64,000 bases of DNA from Vanrija pseudolonga (taxonomy: Eukaryota > Basidiomycota > Tremellomycetes > Trichosporonales > Trichosporonaceae). The stretch's first letter is position 1, and each line of letters opens with the position of its first letter. Positions 1 to 11,826 of the stretch are shown here, piece by piece. The notes beneath the pieces were generated by a model, which was given only the letters and a program-made list of their open reading frames with translations, ran no database searches and was not told where the DNA came from. The stretch is taken from positions 1,922,001-1,986,000 of the forward strand of contig NC_085852.1 of assembly GCF_020906515.1 (NCBI RefSeq), read 5' to 3'. Both the position numbers and the translations under genes were made by a program.

Positions 1-1993
1 AGTCTGGAGGGGAGCGTCGAGTGGGACGACGATGCGTCGGCCAGCGGTGGTGGCGACAGCAGCCCAGCACCACAGCAGCAACACGAAACGACGCCGACAC
101 GCGACGACAACCACAGCCCATCGCACCACACCGCCGCTAGTGAGCCAACGACGCGTGGAGGCCCATCTTCGTCTTCCCATGTCATTTCGCCAAGCCGCGA
201 GACCACGCCAGGCCGCGAGACCACCCCCGACGCCGCCGCTGCCGTGACAAGTACATCTGCCGCCGCTATCGCTGCCCAGTCGGCCGAACCACCAGCCCCA
301 CAAGATTGCCGGGCGGACGCGTCAGCTGCCGCCGAACTGCCGGCCACACACCACCAACACGCGCCGCTGCAGCCGCCGTCGCACATCCCGATCCCACACC
401 ACGCGCTTCTGGACGCGCTGGCCGACGCGCCGTCCGAGCCGTCGTCACCGGTGTCAGTCGCCTCGCTGCCATCGTACACGGCGTCGCTGAGCAGCCTGTC
501 GCGCATGTCGTCCCCTGCCGACTGGGACTGGCGCCACCCGCTCACGTCGAGCGTGACAGCCCTCGACCTCAACCACGACGGCGACGACGCGCAGAGCCTC
601 GCGTCCCTCGGCCAGCCGCGCGGTAGCGAGGAGCTCGTCCTCCCCACCCTGTCGCTGCCGAGCACGAGCCTCCACCTTGGCTTGGACCGGTGGCCTGGCC
701 CGTCAGAGGGCACGCGGGTGGCCTTGCTCGCGTCGCCTGCGCGCACGCGCGACGTGCTCGGTGCGCTGGCTGCGCGCCGCCGCTGCGTCCAGCTCGGCCG
801 TGGCGAGGTTGGCATTGTCGATCATGGCGGGGAAGGGCTCGAGGCGACGGTGCTGTCCGGGCTCTCGGTCGCCGAGCTGCGCTCGCGTACGACGGCAGCA
901 TACCTTACCCTCAACGCCCTGCTTCACCCCTCTTTGTCACCGCTGCAGTCGGGCGTCGGAAACATGGTCAACAACTATGCGAGCACGTCCCCGGACTGGG
1001 TGCATCTCGTTGTGGCGCTCGACGATGATGGTGAGTGGCGCAGAAAGTGTGGGAATGGGGTTCTGACGGCTAGAAGACGACGCACACGCTGTCGACGTCG
1101 TGCCTGTGACGACACTCGACGAGGAGAAGGCAAGGATGGTTCAGGAGGCGATCGAGGCGGTCGTTGAGCCCGCCGACGCTGTAGACGGTGACGATGACGA
1201 GGAAGAGAGCCGCAGGTCCGCAACTCCATCGACGCCGTCAACCTCCAACATTCTCGAGCCTACGCCCCGCCTCTCATCGCACCGGATTGAGCCCTCGTCG
1301 CCGATCCCAGACCTGCTACCTGCCCCAGACGAGACGCCACTCGCCGTCGAAAGAGGCAACCCCACCGACGATCTGCCCGGCGCAGAGGACGACGAGCCGC
1401 TGACCCCCGGCTCGCATACCATCCAGGAAACTGTAATGCTGATTGAGCGCATCCTCGACGACCCGCACCGTGTGCGGTCAGCTTCTGCTGCCACTTTCTT
1501 GTCCTGGCGCCCAACCGCCAACTCGACAATCGACTCGCTCCCCACTGTCCCGCCAACCCAGACGTCGTCCCTCACGGCCGACACGACCTCGCCCGCGTCG
1601 TCAAACTACGACGTAGGCGGCGTGCCCATGCCAACCGTAGCGCGCGCCGTGGGAGGAGGCGAGTGGGAGGCTACGCTGAGCCGCCGGCTGGCGCAGCGCC
1701 GCGAGGTCGACGCGTCGGTGCACCGCAGTGCGCGGGGTGCGCGTGCGCGCGCGCGTGGCCGTCGCCGCCGCAGCTCGCACAGCCCGCCACATGGAGCGAA
1801 AGAGCCATGTGCGCCACTGTTCCCCCGGCATCGTGCCGCCGCCGCGTCTGTTGGCCTGGCTGACCTCGTCGAGGGCGTCTTTGGCGGCGTCAAGCAAGTC
1901 CTGGCCCGCACGCCGTGGTCGCGAGTCGTCATGGCTTGCGCGGTGGCCATCGCCGTGGGCTGCGGAATCTGGGCAGTCCGCGTGCGAGTGTAA
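1..1993 (+). CDS. Uncharacterised Ser/Pro-rich protein with C-terminal membrane anchor (5' partial)
   Basis: I do not recognise the family. The frame is open from the first base, so the gene begins upstream of the window; the GTG at 244 is only an internal codon. Two exons are visible, 1-1030 and 1074-1993, joined across a 43-nt GTGAGT...TAG intron, giving 649 residues. The N-terminal part (about 1-150) is disordered and rich in Ser, Thr, Pro and His. A more ordered block lies around 215-345, an acidic Asp/Glu run near 375, and basic Arg-rich stretches near 560-590. The last ~22 residues form one hydrophobic helix ending in RVRV, which suggests a tail-anchored membrane protein. The intron and stop are well supported; function is unknown. 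Confidence 0.7.
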
Positions 1994-2845
1994 CCGGTGC
2001 GCGGCGCGCGTTACACCGGCTTCGCAAACGCGGAATGAGGCTACCAGTCAAACACTTGTCACGTCGCGACCGAGCCGGTTCCGACGAGCCCCGCCGAGCC
2101 GGTGGGTAGGCCATCGGCGACCACACCGCATTCCGCACATAAACATTCCCCAACGCACACGACACTGCCACAAATGTTGCGATACCTAGTTATTATTCTG
2201 GCCCCGGCCTGTTGTTTACAAGTACGTTGTATTGAGTAGATGTGTGGGGGTGCCGAGGGAGCCGAGGCCGTTGTAGTGCAACTGACGCCGCGGTGCGAGT
2301 GGCGTGCTCACGCGGCGCCGAGACGTTGCGCGGTGCGAGATCGTCCCCACCGCCGCCGCCGCCGCCGTGGCTGCCACAGATGCCCACGCACACCCACACT
2401 CACACTACTCACATTGCTCACGCCTACAGCCGGCGCCACACGCCACATCCACCGCCACGCCACGACGCACACGCCGACCCCCAGCGGCCCACGGCACACC
2501 TCACAACTAATGTGCATGATAAAGTCAAAGAATGTATGTACGTGTCTACAAGGTGTACAGGGTATACGGGGTGCGGCGGCGGCGGCGGGCCTGGGGTCGT
2601 CGTCTCGCCGTCGCCGCCGCGCCGGCTGCCGCCGGCACAATCTCGATCATCTCCATCACCCGCGGTGGCCACCACGCCGCGCCGCGGCCGCCGACGCCAC
2701 TGGCCACTGCGCGCGCCGTAACGGCGTTACGGGCCCTCGAGGCCGTAGTGGCCCTCGCCCCTCGTCTCTCCGCGTCCTTCCGCCGCCTCTCCTGTCCCTC
2801 CAACCTCCTCACGACCACCCCACCCCACCTCGCCGCCTCGCACGC
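1994..2845. other. Intergenic, convergent 3' ends
   Basis: This lies between the stop of the truncated plus-strand gene and the stop of the minus-strand hemerythrin-like gene. It has CCG-rich low-complexity stretches and several short open frames with no recognisable protein. I see no gene, RNA or repeat worth naming; it probably holds two 3' UTRs. Confidence 0.6.
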
Positions 2846-3802
2846 CTAAATGGGAAACCGCCGAATCTCATCCAGCTTGAACCCGTGCTTCTGCATGCTC
2901 TCGCCGTTGAGGTCCTTGACCTCGTCCTCGAGGTGCTTGAAGAGCGTGTCGGCGAACGTGTCCATGATGTCGCGGATCTTCTCGGGGTCGTAGATCTTGG
3001 GGTTGGCCTTGACTTCGGCAATGTAGTTGTTGTACTTGTCCAGGCCTGCAGCACACGAGCGTCAGCGAGTGTGCGGGGTTGGGTTGGGTTGGGGGTCGGG
3101 GCTGAGAGCGGGGCGAAAGGCAGGGCAGGGCGAGGGAGGCTGGTGAGTCGCCTCGGACGCGACGCGACGGGACGAAACAGACGCCTGGCCGGCCTTGGCT
3201 AGCTAGCCACGTCCGCCGACCCGCCTCGCAACACTGCCTCGCCACGCTCCAGCCGCCACTCGGCACTCACCCTCGTGAATCTTGCGATGCGCGATAATGT
3301 GCGCGCCCATCGACTTGCCCGAGTCGCGGAACTGGGGCATGCGCTTGGCGAGCAGCGGGAAGATGTACGTCTCCTCGATGCGGTGGTGCATGTCGAGGTG
3401 GTGCGACAGCTGCTCGGCCTCGCGGAGGTACTGGTGGAGTGTGAGGCCTTCGGCGAGGTATCCGCCGGATGCGATCTGGAGCGAACGCGCGTCAGCGCGT
3501 CAGCGGGAGAGTTGGGCGGGGGCACGACTGGCGCGGTGGCGACACAGCAGAGCCAGGACAGCCCTGACAAGCTTCTGCACTCGCTACGCTCGCCGAAGCG
3601 CTCACCGCGCCAGCACATCGCTGCGCTCCGTGTCGGCTTCGCCGCCGCTACTCACATTATACAGCCTGTCAAACTCCCACCTAAAGTGGCCGTGGAACCG
3701 CTCCATGCCGTCCGCGAGGCGGTTCCACTGGCGCGCCTTCTCGGCGGCGGGCACGGCGGACGCGGTGTGGATGAGGCCCGAGGACCCGAGCATGGACTTC
3801 AT
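2846..3802 (-). CDS. Hemerythrin-like (HHE cation-binding) domain protein
   Basis: A small protein of 183 residues that probably binds a di-iron or similar metal site in a four-helix bundle. Three exons (3802-3656, 3475-3271, 3045-2846) join in frame; the introns of 180 and 225 nt are unusually long for this window. Histidines expected in the fold are visible: H in FHGHF of exon 1, the HHLDMHHRIEE segment of exon 2 in the usual HxxxE arrangement, and FKHLEDE of exon 3. The start is the ATG at 3802, giving MKSMLGSS. Many fungal relatives are uncharacterised; roles in oxygen, NO or metal handling are only inferred. The last codons read RRFPI before TAG. Confidence 0.78.
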
Positions 3803-4716
3803 GGCGGGGGTGGTGTGGGTTTTTGGGGAGGGGGAGGGGTGGGGAGGGTGAAAGAGTGTGGTGAGAGATTGAGGAGGGTGGTCGAGTTGAAGAGAGTGGA
3901 TGAGAGAGACAGTAGTAACGACGAGCGAGCGACGAGGGAAAAACCAACCAACGGACGGACGGCCCCCGCTCCTTCGCTGGCATTAGAGGGGCCAAGTACG
4001 ACGACTCGACGCGCCGAGGGAGACTGCAGCAGCAGCAGCAGCAGCAAAGAGGAGACAGCGGCGTGGTGGCGCTGGTCTGTGCGGAGGACCGCGCGCCGCC
4101 TCAGTGGTCTGTGGGGCAGGGTAGGCTGCGGCGGAGAGCCTGGGGACGGGGGGCGGGGACGGCGAGTCGAGAGCAGAGGAGAGCGGGGAGAGCACTGTCG
4201 GTGTCGCTGTCGATTCTGTGGGGGTGCGGCCCGTTGTGGAAAGTCGTCGTGGTGCGCGTGTCGAAAGGACGCACGACGACGATGAGGACGCGACGGACAT
4301 CTTTTTCGCGCCACAGACTCGCTCACTCACTTCGCGGGGGTCGCACCACCCACCACCCCGTACCCTCGGCGCCGACTTGGCCCGTGCGCGTCGCCGTCTT
4401 TCGCCTCGTGTCGCAAAACTCTACACGACTCTATTGTATGCTTATGCTTCGCACGCGTCAGAGTGACCCCCCACTGAAGGGTTTCTTAGCCCCCGCCGCG
4501 CCCCGGTGCGATCTTGACCGACAACCGGGTCGGCGCGGACTCTTGACATTTTGTCCGTCTGGCCCCACTCACCCACACCGCGCATCCCACCCACCCACAC
4601 CCACCCACACCCACCCACACACACACATGCATAAATCGTTAATCTGGGTTAATCTGCATAGCTTTTGTTTCATCTCAGGGGCCAGCGTGCCCTCGCACCA
4701 CCCATCAGCGCGCGCG
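3803..4716. other. Intergenic
   Basis: This holds the promoter side of the hemerythrin-like gene and the 3' flank of the coiled-coil gene, both on the minus strand. There is a short GCA run near 4023 and a CCCACCCACA-type repeat at about 4586-4627. No coding frame here looks real. Confidence 0.6.
4586..4627. repeat. CCCACCCACA / CA microsatellite
   Basis: About three tandem copies of a 10-nt CCCACCCACA-like unit run into a short (CA)n tract. It lies just beyond the 3' end of the coiled-coil gene. It does not match a telomere repeat known to me and is treated as simple low complexity. Confidence 0.7.
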
Positions 4717-7700
4717 CTACTCGGCAGTCGGCTCGACAATCGTCGGGATCGCACGGCGTACAGGCGGTGGCGTCGCCGCCGTCGTCAGGGCGAGCACCGA
4801 CCGCCCAGGCGTTCGTGGCAGCTGCACCGTCTTTGAAGACACAGTTTTCGGTGACATGACAGGCGTGCCGGCGCGCACCGTCTTCGGACTGCCGCCACCT
4901 GTGTGCTGCGGGGCGATCCCGTGGAACGGCTTGGTCGAGAGCCACTGGTCGAGTCGGTCACGGTCAGCGCTGATCGCAAACTCGCGCCAGTGGTAGTTCT
5001 CGCTCTGCAGCGCGGAGACATGGGCCTGGGGGGAGGTCATTAGCTCGGTACTCAACCAGTTGAGAGCACCCACAGATGTTCGCTCAGCATGAAGACGCTG
5101 CTCCAGGGCAGCAGAACGCCACACGTCCAGATTATGGTTCGTGTCCTGCAACTGCGCCTCGAGTTTCTGGATTCGGTTTTCCAGGAACGACGTGCGCGCT
5201 TTCTCAGCCTTGAGCTGCAGGTCGAGCGTTCTCCGTTCCCCAGCCTCGGATTCCGCAAACCGCTGAGCCTTCTCCTTCTCGAGTTGCACGTTGCCTAGAG
5301 CCTCAGCAACTTGCACGCGCAGGTCGTTCTTTGCGTTAGAGACGTCGTAAAGCTACAATGTCAGCCTGACGATCAACTCTTTAGACTCACCTCTGAGCGC
5401 AAGCTCTTGACCTCCTGCTCCAGCTCCTGCACCTTGTCGTCGCGGTTACGCGATACTGCCTGCCCGAGGCCACCGAGAAGGTCAAACAGCTTCTCGTCAA
5501 ACACCGCCGCGTCCTTTTGCAGCCCCACAAGCTGTGCGTGGCGCTCAGCAGCAAGCTGATTCTTTGTATCTCTCTGCAACTTGTAAACTACCACCCACCC
5601 ACAGTCACTCACCTCGGTGCGCTGAGCATCGACGGCGCTCTGTGCCAGTGTACTCTGGGCGAGCAGTTGTTCACGCATCTCGTCCAGATCATCCTGAGCC
5701 TTATCCTGCGAACGAGCAACCTTGGACAGGGAAGCAGTGACAGCAGCCACATCCGCGCGAATCAGAGCCCGCCAGACATCGTCAAGCTCCTTATCCTTTG
5801 CGTGTTTGGTGAGCTCATCGACTCTGATTGACAGAATCGCCGCGTCGCGCTCCGCTCTGTGTGTCTTGGTGACCTCGTCTCTGATCTGGGTCTGCAGATC
5901 GACGATCTGTGAAGCGCGACGGTGGTCGACCGCGGCATCCCGCCAGTCAGACTTGGACTCGAGCAAGGCGTCGGTTGCTCCCCGCAAGTCTTCGATCGCG
6001 TTCTGAGTCTCGGTGAGCTCGGAGAACTTGGCCATCATGGCATGTTGACCAGAGATAATGGCGCGGAACATTTCCTGCGTGTGGTCGGATGACTCGAACT
6101 GGGTGGGAGACGGCGTCGTCTCCTCCTCGATTCGACGAACAATGTCCTGCAAGATGCCGTTCTGCGTTTCAAGCATCCCAGTGACGTTGTCAATCGCCCG
6201 GGGACTGGGAAGATGGGCTGTAAAGTCAGCTGCCATTGTCATCCTGTCCGCCTCACCTTTGATGGCATGGACGGCCTCCTGCGCGCCGTTGGATCGATGA
6301 AACGACTCGTTTGCAGACTTGTCAGACTGAAAGACCAACTGACTCGTGTCCATCTTGACTAGGTTCATTTGATCCTCAATAGTTTTGAGCAGTCTGACAA
6401 CGTCGTGGATGGGGCTTTGCAGATCGGCATTGCTGCCAAAATGTCCGCCATTGACAGAAAGCGGGAACGTCTGAGGGCTCGGCAAGAATGGTGGCAAAAC
6501 GGTGGGTGGAAGGAGTCGTTGCGGACTGTCCCAGCCCTTCTGCTCAACTGGTCGGGGCACAAATGGATCAGGCGAGGGCTGGGCCACGACAGGACGCGGC
6601 AAGTCTCCTGGACCCCAAGCTGGCAACAAACTCGCGTTGGACGCGGCAGCATTGCGCTGCGGGGATGCCTGGATATCAGGCAATTCACGCTCATCCCCAT
6701 TGTCCAGTCCACTGAATCGGCGCTTGTGACTAGGAGTAGGGAAGGTCCAGGTGCGGAACTTCTCACCGTCCTCACCATTGAGCGGAAGCTTTGGAGCAGG
6801 AATGGGCGAGAGCCGATTGTGCCTGCGTAGCCCCTCAAAGAACCGTTGTGGCGATTCCAGTTGCTTGGGCGGCGGGTGTGGTGGTGGTGTGTATGTCTTG
6901 GAGGCAAACGAGAGGGGCTTGGAGTCGGTCTTCACCGGCGCAGGAGCACTTTGTCTGCGCTCCATGGACTTCTTCAACACGGCGTTTGGCACATTGGTCT
7001 CGTGCTCGTGCTCTGAGGGAAGAGGTACCATGGACAAAAATGAATCTGTCGATTCGGGCATGCGAGGCGATGACGGGACGCCAACTGCCTGCTTCGCTGG
7101 GTTGGCCGGCGTCTCGGGGGCAAACACGCTCGACCTTCTCGATGGCCCTGTCACAGAGTGCTGGCTCATGAGCGGCAGGGATGGGTGAATGAAAACTGTG
7201 CTCGTCGGGTCCTTGATGGGCGAGCTGGGCTGCGACCTCGCGGTTTCCGCCCACGATTTGGGAAGGTGAGAGTTCTGAGACGAGCGTTTGGCCGTGACGG
7301 TCCGGGACCTCGGGACGTCGCGCTCTTCGTCAACAGACCGGTTATCCTGTCTGTCAGTACTTACCCAAACGCGTTTGCCACTCACTTCTGACAAATGCGA
7401 TTCCACAAAGGACCCGGCCTCGGTTGGTGATGGGACGGCGTTGCGCCACGGGTTGATGGCGTTGGGTTGGATCTGAGGGGCGAGGATGGGAATCGGTCGG
7501 CGCGGTTGAGTGTACTCGTCGAGGCTTGGCCGCGAGGCGTCAGACGAGTCTTCTCCAAGACCAAGGCTAGAGTTGATGATGGCTGGTGTTCCGGGACTGA
7601 AACCAAAGCCGGATCCAAGCGGACCAAAGGCGGAGCCAAGCGGAGCGTATGAAGGCCGAGAAGGTGTATTGGCTGGAAGGGGGAGCGTGGAGGGCCTTGT

Positions 7701-10326
7701 TGAGAGTGACGCGAATATAGGTGCTGGAGTCGACGGCTGCAGTGCCAGAGCCTTCGAAGGGGAACCGAGCGCGGGGGTCATGGGCTTGAACTCGGTGGCC
7801 TGAGGGCGAAGCTTGTAGTTGAAAGTGAAAAGGCCCAGTGCTCCGCCACCACCCTCGGTTGAAGAGCCGCCTGGCACAGATGTGATGGAGGCCGATTTGA
7901 CCGTCGACGCCGTGTGAGGCTGTTCAACAATCGATTGTGGCGGGGCAGGCAGCGGCGTCGTGACAGTACTAGGGGGCATGGTGAACGTGAACGGCGAGCC
8001 TGCGATCGACGGGATTGAAGGGGCGCCGGAATTCTCAACAAACTTGAAGACGTGGGGGGCATTCGAATCATGTTCAGAGTGTGAGAGGAGGCCAACCTGG
8101 CTCTGTGGCGTCGACGGTCCCGACGGCTGGTCACGAGGCGTGAAGATCGTCGGTTTGAATCTCCTCGGCGTCTCAAGTGTCCTCGCCATGAACGCGGGTG
8201 AGGGTACCGTGGGATAAAAGTGCGGTGGGCCATGTGGCATGTGAGGAGGAACTGGCACATGCGGCGTCGTCTGGAGATTGATGAGATCCGAGTCCTCTCC
8301 CAGCTCATCAGTGGTCGACTCTGGGGACGTGGTCAAGAACATTGGGGCCGGGGAAAGGAATGGCTCGGGGCCGTCAGGAGCCTCAGACGGAGCTGCTGCC
8401 AGCGTGTCGCTACTCGCCGCAGGCTTGAAGGCCGAGGGCACGAACGGCGCCGAGGTCGGCCTCAGGAAGACAAAGGCCGGGGCAGTGGGCCGTAGAGTTG
8501 TCTTGGGGCGTACCGCCTCTGGCTCGAAGGGCTTGGCTAGTGGGTTGTAGGCAAGATCGGAGGGGCGGCGCTGTGGGGATGACGGCGGAGGAGGTTGCAC
8601 TTGGCGATCGTCACGGATAACCTCACCAAGGGAGCGCTTAAAGACTGGGTCGACAGTGTTGTCAAAGCTGGGCTTCGACGCAGATGGAGGACCTCCACTG
8701 CCATTGTCGCCGCTGAGGGTCACCGTCTGTGCCGAGAGGCTGTCGTGGCCGGTGTGCCCATTGCCGTTCGGCACGCCATGATCGGCTTGGTCGTCATCGT
8801 CCGAGGCCGCCTTGCTTCTAAATTCGTAGGCTGTCTCGGCAGGTGTCGAGTCGGCTGCCGTCTCGTACGTGGTACTAGAGACCTCGTCGTGCTCTGGGCT
8901 CGGGGGCTTGAGCGGCTCCCAGGCAGACTGTACTGTCAGCATGTCATCACACCCAGAATGTAATCACCAGACTCGGAACCGAAACTAAAACTTGCTTGCC
9001 CTCCCAAATAGGGGCGGAAAGGCTACCATGCGGTGTGTGGTCAATAGGTACAGGTGAGACCATGTCGTTGTCCACCGTGTTCAGCTCCTCCTCGGTGGGG
9101 GATGGAGGGAGGGGAATGTCCTGTGGGAGGCCGTGGACCAAGCCTGCGGGCCAGGGGTAAGTCTCCCTCCTCACGACCTTCCTAACAAGATTCTCGTCAT
9201 TGTCGTCCTCGTCACCAGCCGTTTCAGGGGGTGGTGAGTCTGGCGGGCTGTACGACTCGGGCGGCAGGGCAACGCGCACTGTCGTCCCCAAATACTTGGT
9301 CTGGTACTGATCTGCAAAAGTTGGCTTGGCTGGGCTGCTGAGGGGCGACATGGACCGTGCAGACACCGAAGGGCTGGGCTCTATCGAGGTTGAAGCGCTC
9401 CGCGACGCCACTGGAGGGCCGCCTACTCGTAGTTCGTCAAAAGTCTTGCCGCCTGGACCGCCGAGAATCGCCTTTGGTGGTGGCCCTGTACGTTGGGGAA
9501 TGGAGGGAACGCGACCATGAGCCTGCTGTGAGAGCATCGAAGCGTGTGTGACGGCTCGGCGTGCTGGGTGCCCTGGCGGGGCGGTGGCAATCCCCAAGCC
9601 AGACGGGCCAGCTGAGAAGTTGACCGACGAGTGTGGAGTGTGGCGGGGCAGAGGGGACGTTGTGAGTGGGAGGGAGAGGGACGAGTGGGGAAAGTGGCTC
9701 AGCGATTGCCTGGTCGCATGGTCTATTGTCCACGAGCGGTCGTTGTAGGGAAGCATGGCCGACTGGGGTGTGCCAGGCCTCTGCGGGGCCAGGGGGGACG
9801 AGGGCCCGGCGCCGACTCCGTTTGTGAAGCGCGACGGCAGCGCGAGCGGTGGCGGGCGATGGGGTCCGCCGTGGCTATCTCCGGGACGCCCGGAAAAGTG
9901 AGGAGGTCCACCGTTGGCCATCGACATCGACACATGGGGCGGCGGGTCCATGTTTATCGAGTGCCGGCTGGGGTGGCCTAGACCGAGCGACCTGTCACCG
10001 CCGCCGCCGTATCGTGTCCGCCTGTTGGCGATCACGGGCCTGGTAGGGTGGCCGCCATCGACACTGTTGCCCGTCGCGATAAAGCCGCCTCCGCTCGAGG
10101 CAAAGGGGTACGCGCCAGGGAACGCGATAGACGCGTTGGCCGGTGCCTGCGTCGGGGCGGGATTCCGACCATAGGGTGGTGGTGCAAAGTCGTCTGGGCC
10201 GCCAGGAGCCCCACCTCCGCCGCCGACAGTGAACTGCTGTGAGCCGGGGTTGAAGCCCGAGGCGCCAAAGGAGACTGAGACCGAGGCGCGCGACCTGTTC
10301 TGTCGCTTGTGTCTATGCTGGGACAT
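4717..10326 (-). CDS. Large disordered and coiled-coil protein, about 1,804 aa, uncharacterised
   Basis: Six exons (10326-8968, 8927-7386, 7346-6257, 6217-5613, 5573-5391, 5352-4717) with introns of 40, 39, 39, 39 and 38 nt give exactly 1,805 codons. The start MSQHRHKRQNRSRASVSV is basic. Residues 1-1270 are disordered, rich in Pro, Ser and Gly; a conserved-looking patch WPAGLVHGLPQDIPLPPSP sits near 405. Residues about 1275-1680 are charged and heptad-like, a long coiled coil. The C-terminal tail is short and rich in Thr and Pro. The architecture suggests a scaffold, perhaps of polarity, spindle-pole or cortical structures, but no domain is recognised. The frame break at 8947 is explained by a 40-nt GTGATT...CAG intron with a GCTGAC branch site, so two separate genes are less likely. 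Confidence 0.72.
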
Positions 10327-11826
10327 GATGTAGGTGGGTCAAGATGTCTGTTGTCAGCGGACTGGACGTGCGCAACTGCACACCTAAGAGATTACGGCTT
10401 GGATATCTCGGCGACGCAGATGGTGTCGTTACAAGCGGGGTCAAGAGCGTTAGAGGTGGGTCGTCATGTCGTCTGTCGTCGTGGTCAAGAGGGTGAGAGA
10501 GAGGGGGAAGATAAAGTCGAATGAAGAAGCAAGGAAGTAGAAAAGTGAAGAAGTGAATAGTGAGAAGCAGGTCAAGGCGACGACGAGGGAGGGGGGGGGG
10601 GAGGAGGGGAAGGGGTGTAGTTTAGATCAATGCACCTGGTCTGCCTCGTCGATGCGCAAGGTGGACTCGACTAGTAGCAGCGAAAGCGGTCCAGGCGACG
10701 CGACCACCTATCGGCACATGCAAGCAGTAGTAGTGCAACCTACCTTACAGGGGCGTCATAGCGGCGGCGGGCGAACAACGCGCGCACAGGGGTGACCAGC
10801 CAACGGGGGAGACAAAGGGAAGCAAGCAAGGCGCAACCGGCCGATCCCCGGCAGCCTTCCTCGGTCGCAAGGCTCAAGCCAGGTCGCAGCGGCGGCGGCG
10901 CACACTCGGGCCCGGTGCACGTCGACGCGTCGAGCCGAGGCCGAGGCGGCGGCGGCGGCGGGGAAGGGGGCGGCGGCGCAGAGGTCTGGCATCAGTAGCC
11001 CTCCCTCACAAAGTAGCGACGTTCGCTCGGGCCGCGAGCGCCTCGCGCCGCCGCTGCTGGCGCCTCGACCGCACTAAGGGGGCCGTGCAGAGGTGGGTGG
11101 GTGTGGTGAGTGGGTGTGGCGCCGCCGGGGAAACGTTCATGTCGAGCGAGTGGGTCGAATGTAGGGACAACAAGGAGCCCGTTTGGCGTTTGACCATGGT
11201 AACGACGCGACCTGGACAGTGTTTCAGCGAGCGAGGGTCGGTCGGAATCAACACGGCGTCACCGCCGAGACTGGGCCGCGGCGGGGCTGGGGTGCTTGCA
11301 GTCGCCGTCACACCGTCGCCTGGCTATCGTCGCCGGCGTCTACTGTACTCTGGCTTTGTCAACCAGGTGCTAGCTGTCTCATGGCGACGATGGTCATGCC
11401 CGCCATGCTCTCGGGCGGTGTCCGCTGCAGTTCGATCACATTGCTCGCTGTCTCCGCCACTCCGCCCCCCCCCCCCCCCCCCCCCCTACTCTACGTCATC
11501 CGTTGTTTGGTTCTACCGCCCTTGACCCAACCGAGGGAACTGAGACTCATTAGGTCTTGTGCCCCCAACCTCCCTCGACCCCTCCATCCTCCTCCTCCTC
11601 CAACCGCACACTTTCATCTCCCTCTATGATCATCTTCCTCGCTGTCCCCAACCGGACAGCACCGCCGGACGGCCCCGCCAGACGGCTTTACAACCGCCGA
11701 CAAGTGACCACGTAGGCCGCGGCCGTCGCCACTTGCCGACAGTGTGCTGCGCGCAATCTCTCTCCCTTATTGCTAGCTTACTGATAACCTCATCCTTTTC
11801 TGATCTACCCCCACATCTGCATCGGC
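10327..11826. other. Divergent promoter region, 1.5 kb
   Basis: This separates the divergent coiled-coil (-) and DUF7330-like (+) genes. It contains a purine-rich stretch near 10580-10615 (a run of G then GGAGGGG), GGC-rich tracts near 10940-10980 and a run of 22 C at 11465-11486. The stretch just before 11827 is pyrimidine-rich and may be a 5' UTR. I see no coding sequence. Confidence 0.55.
11465..11486. repeat. Poly-C homopolymer, 22 nt
   Basis: An uninterrupted run of 22 cytosines about 340 nt upstream of the DUF7330-like start. Such a run is prone to length change and can form unusual DNA structure. Sequencing error in its exact length is possible. Confidence 0.85.

Noticed and set aside
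244-1167. A gene starting at the GTG at 244
   Set aside because: The frame is open to the window edge and the start would be non-canonical; the true start lies upstream.
4586-4627. Telomere-like repeat
   Set aside because: The CCCACCCACA unit does not match the TTAGGG-type repeat and is too short; simple sequence is more likely.
8942-8970. Split of the coiled-coil locus into two genes at 8942/8947
   Set aside because: The ATG of the second frame lies inside a well-formed 40-nt intron and the exons join in phase, giving an exact codon count.
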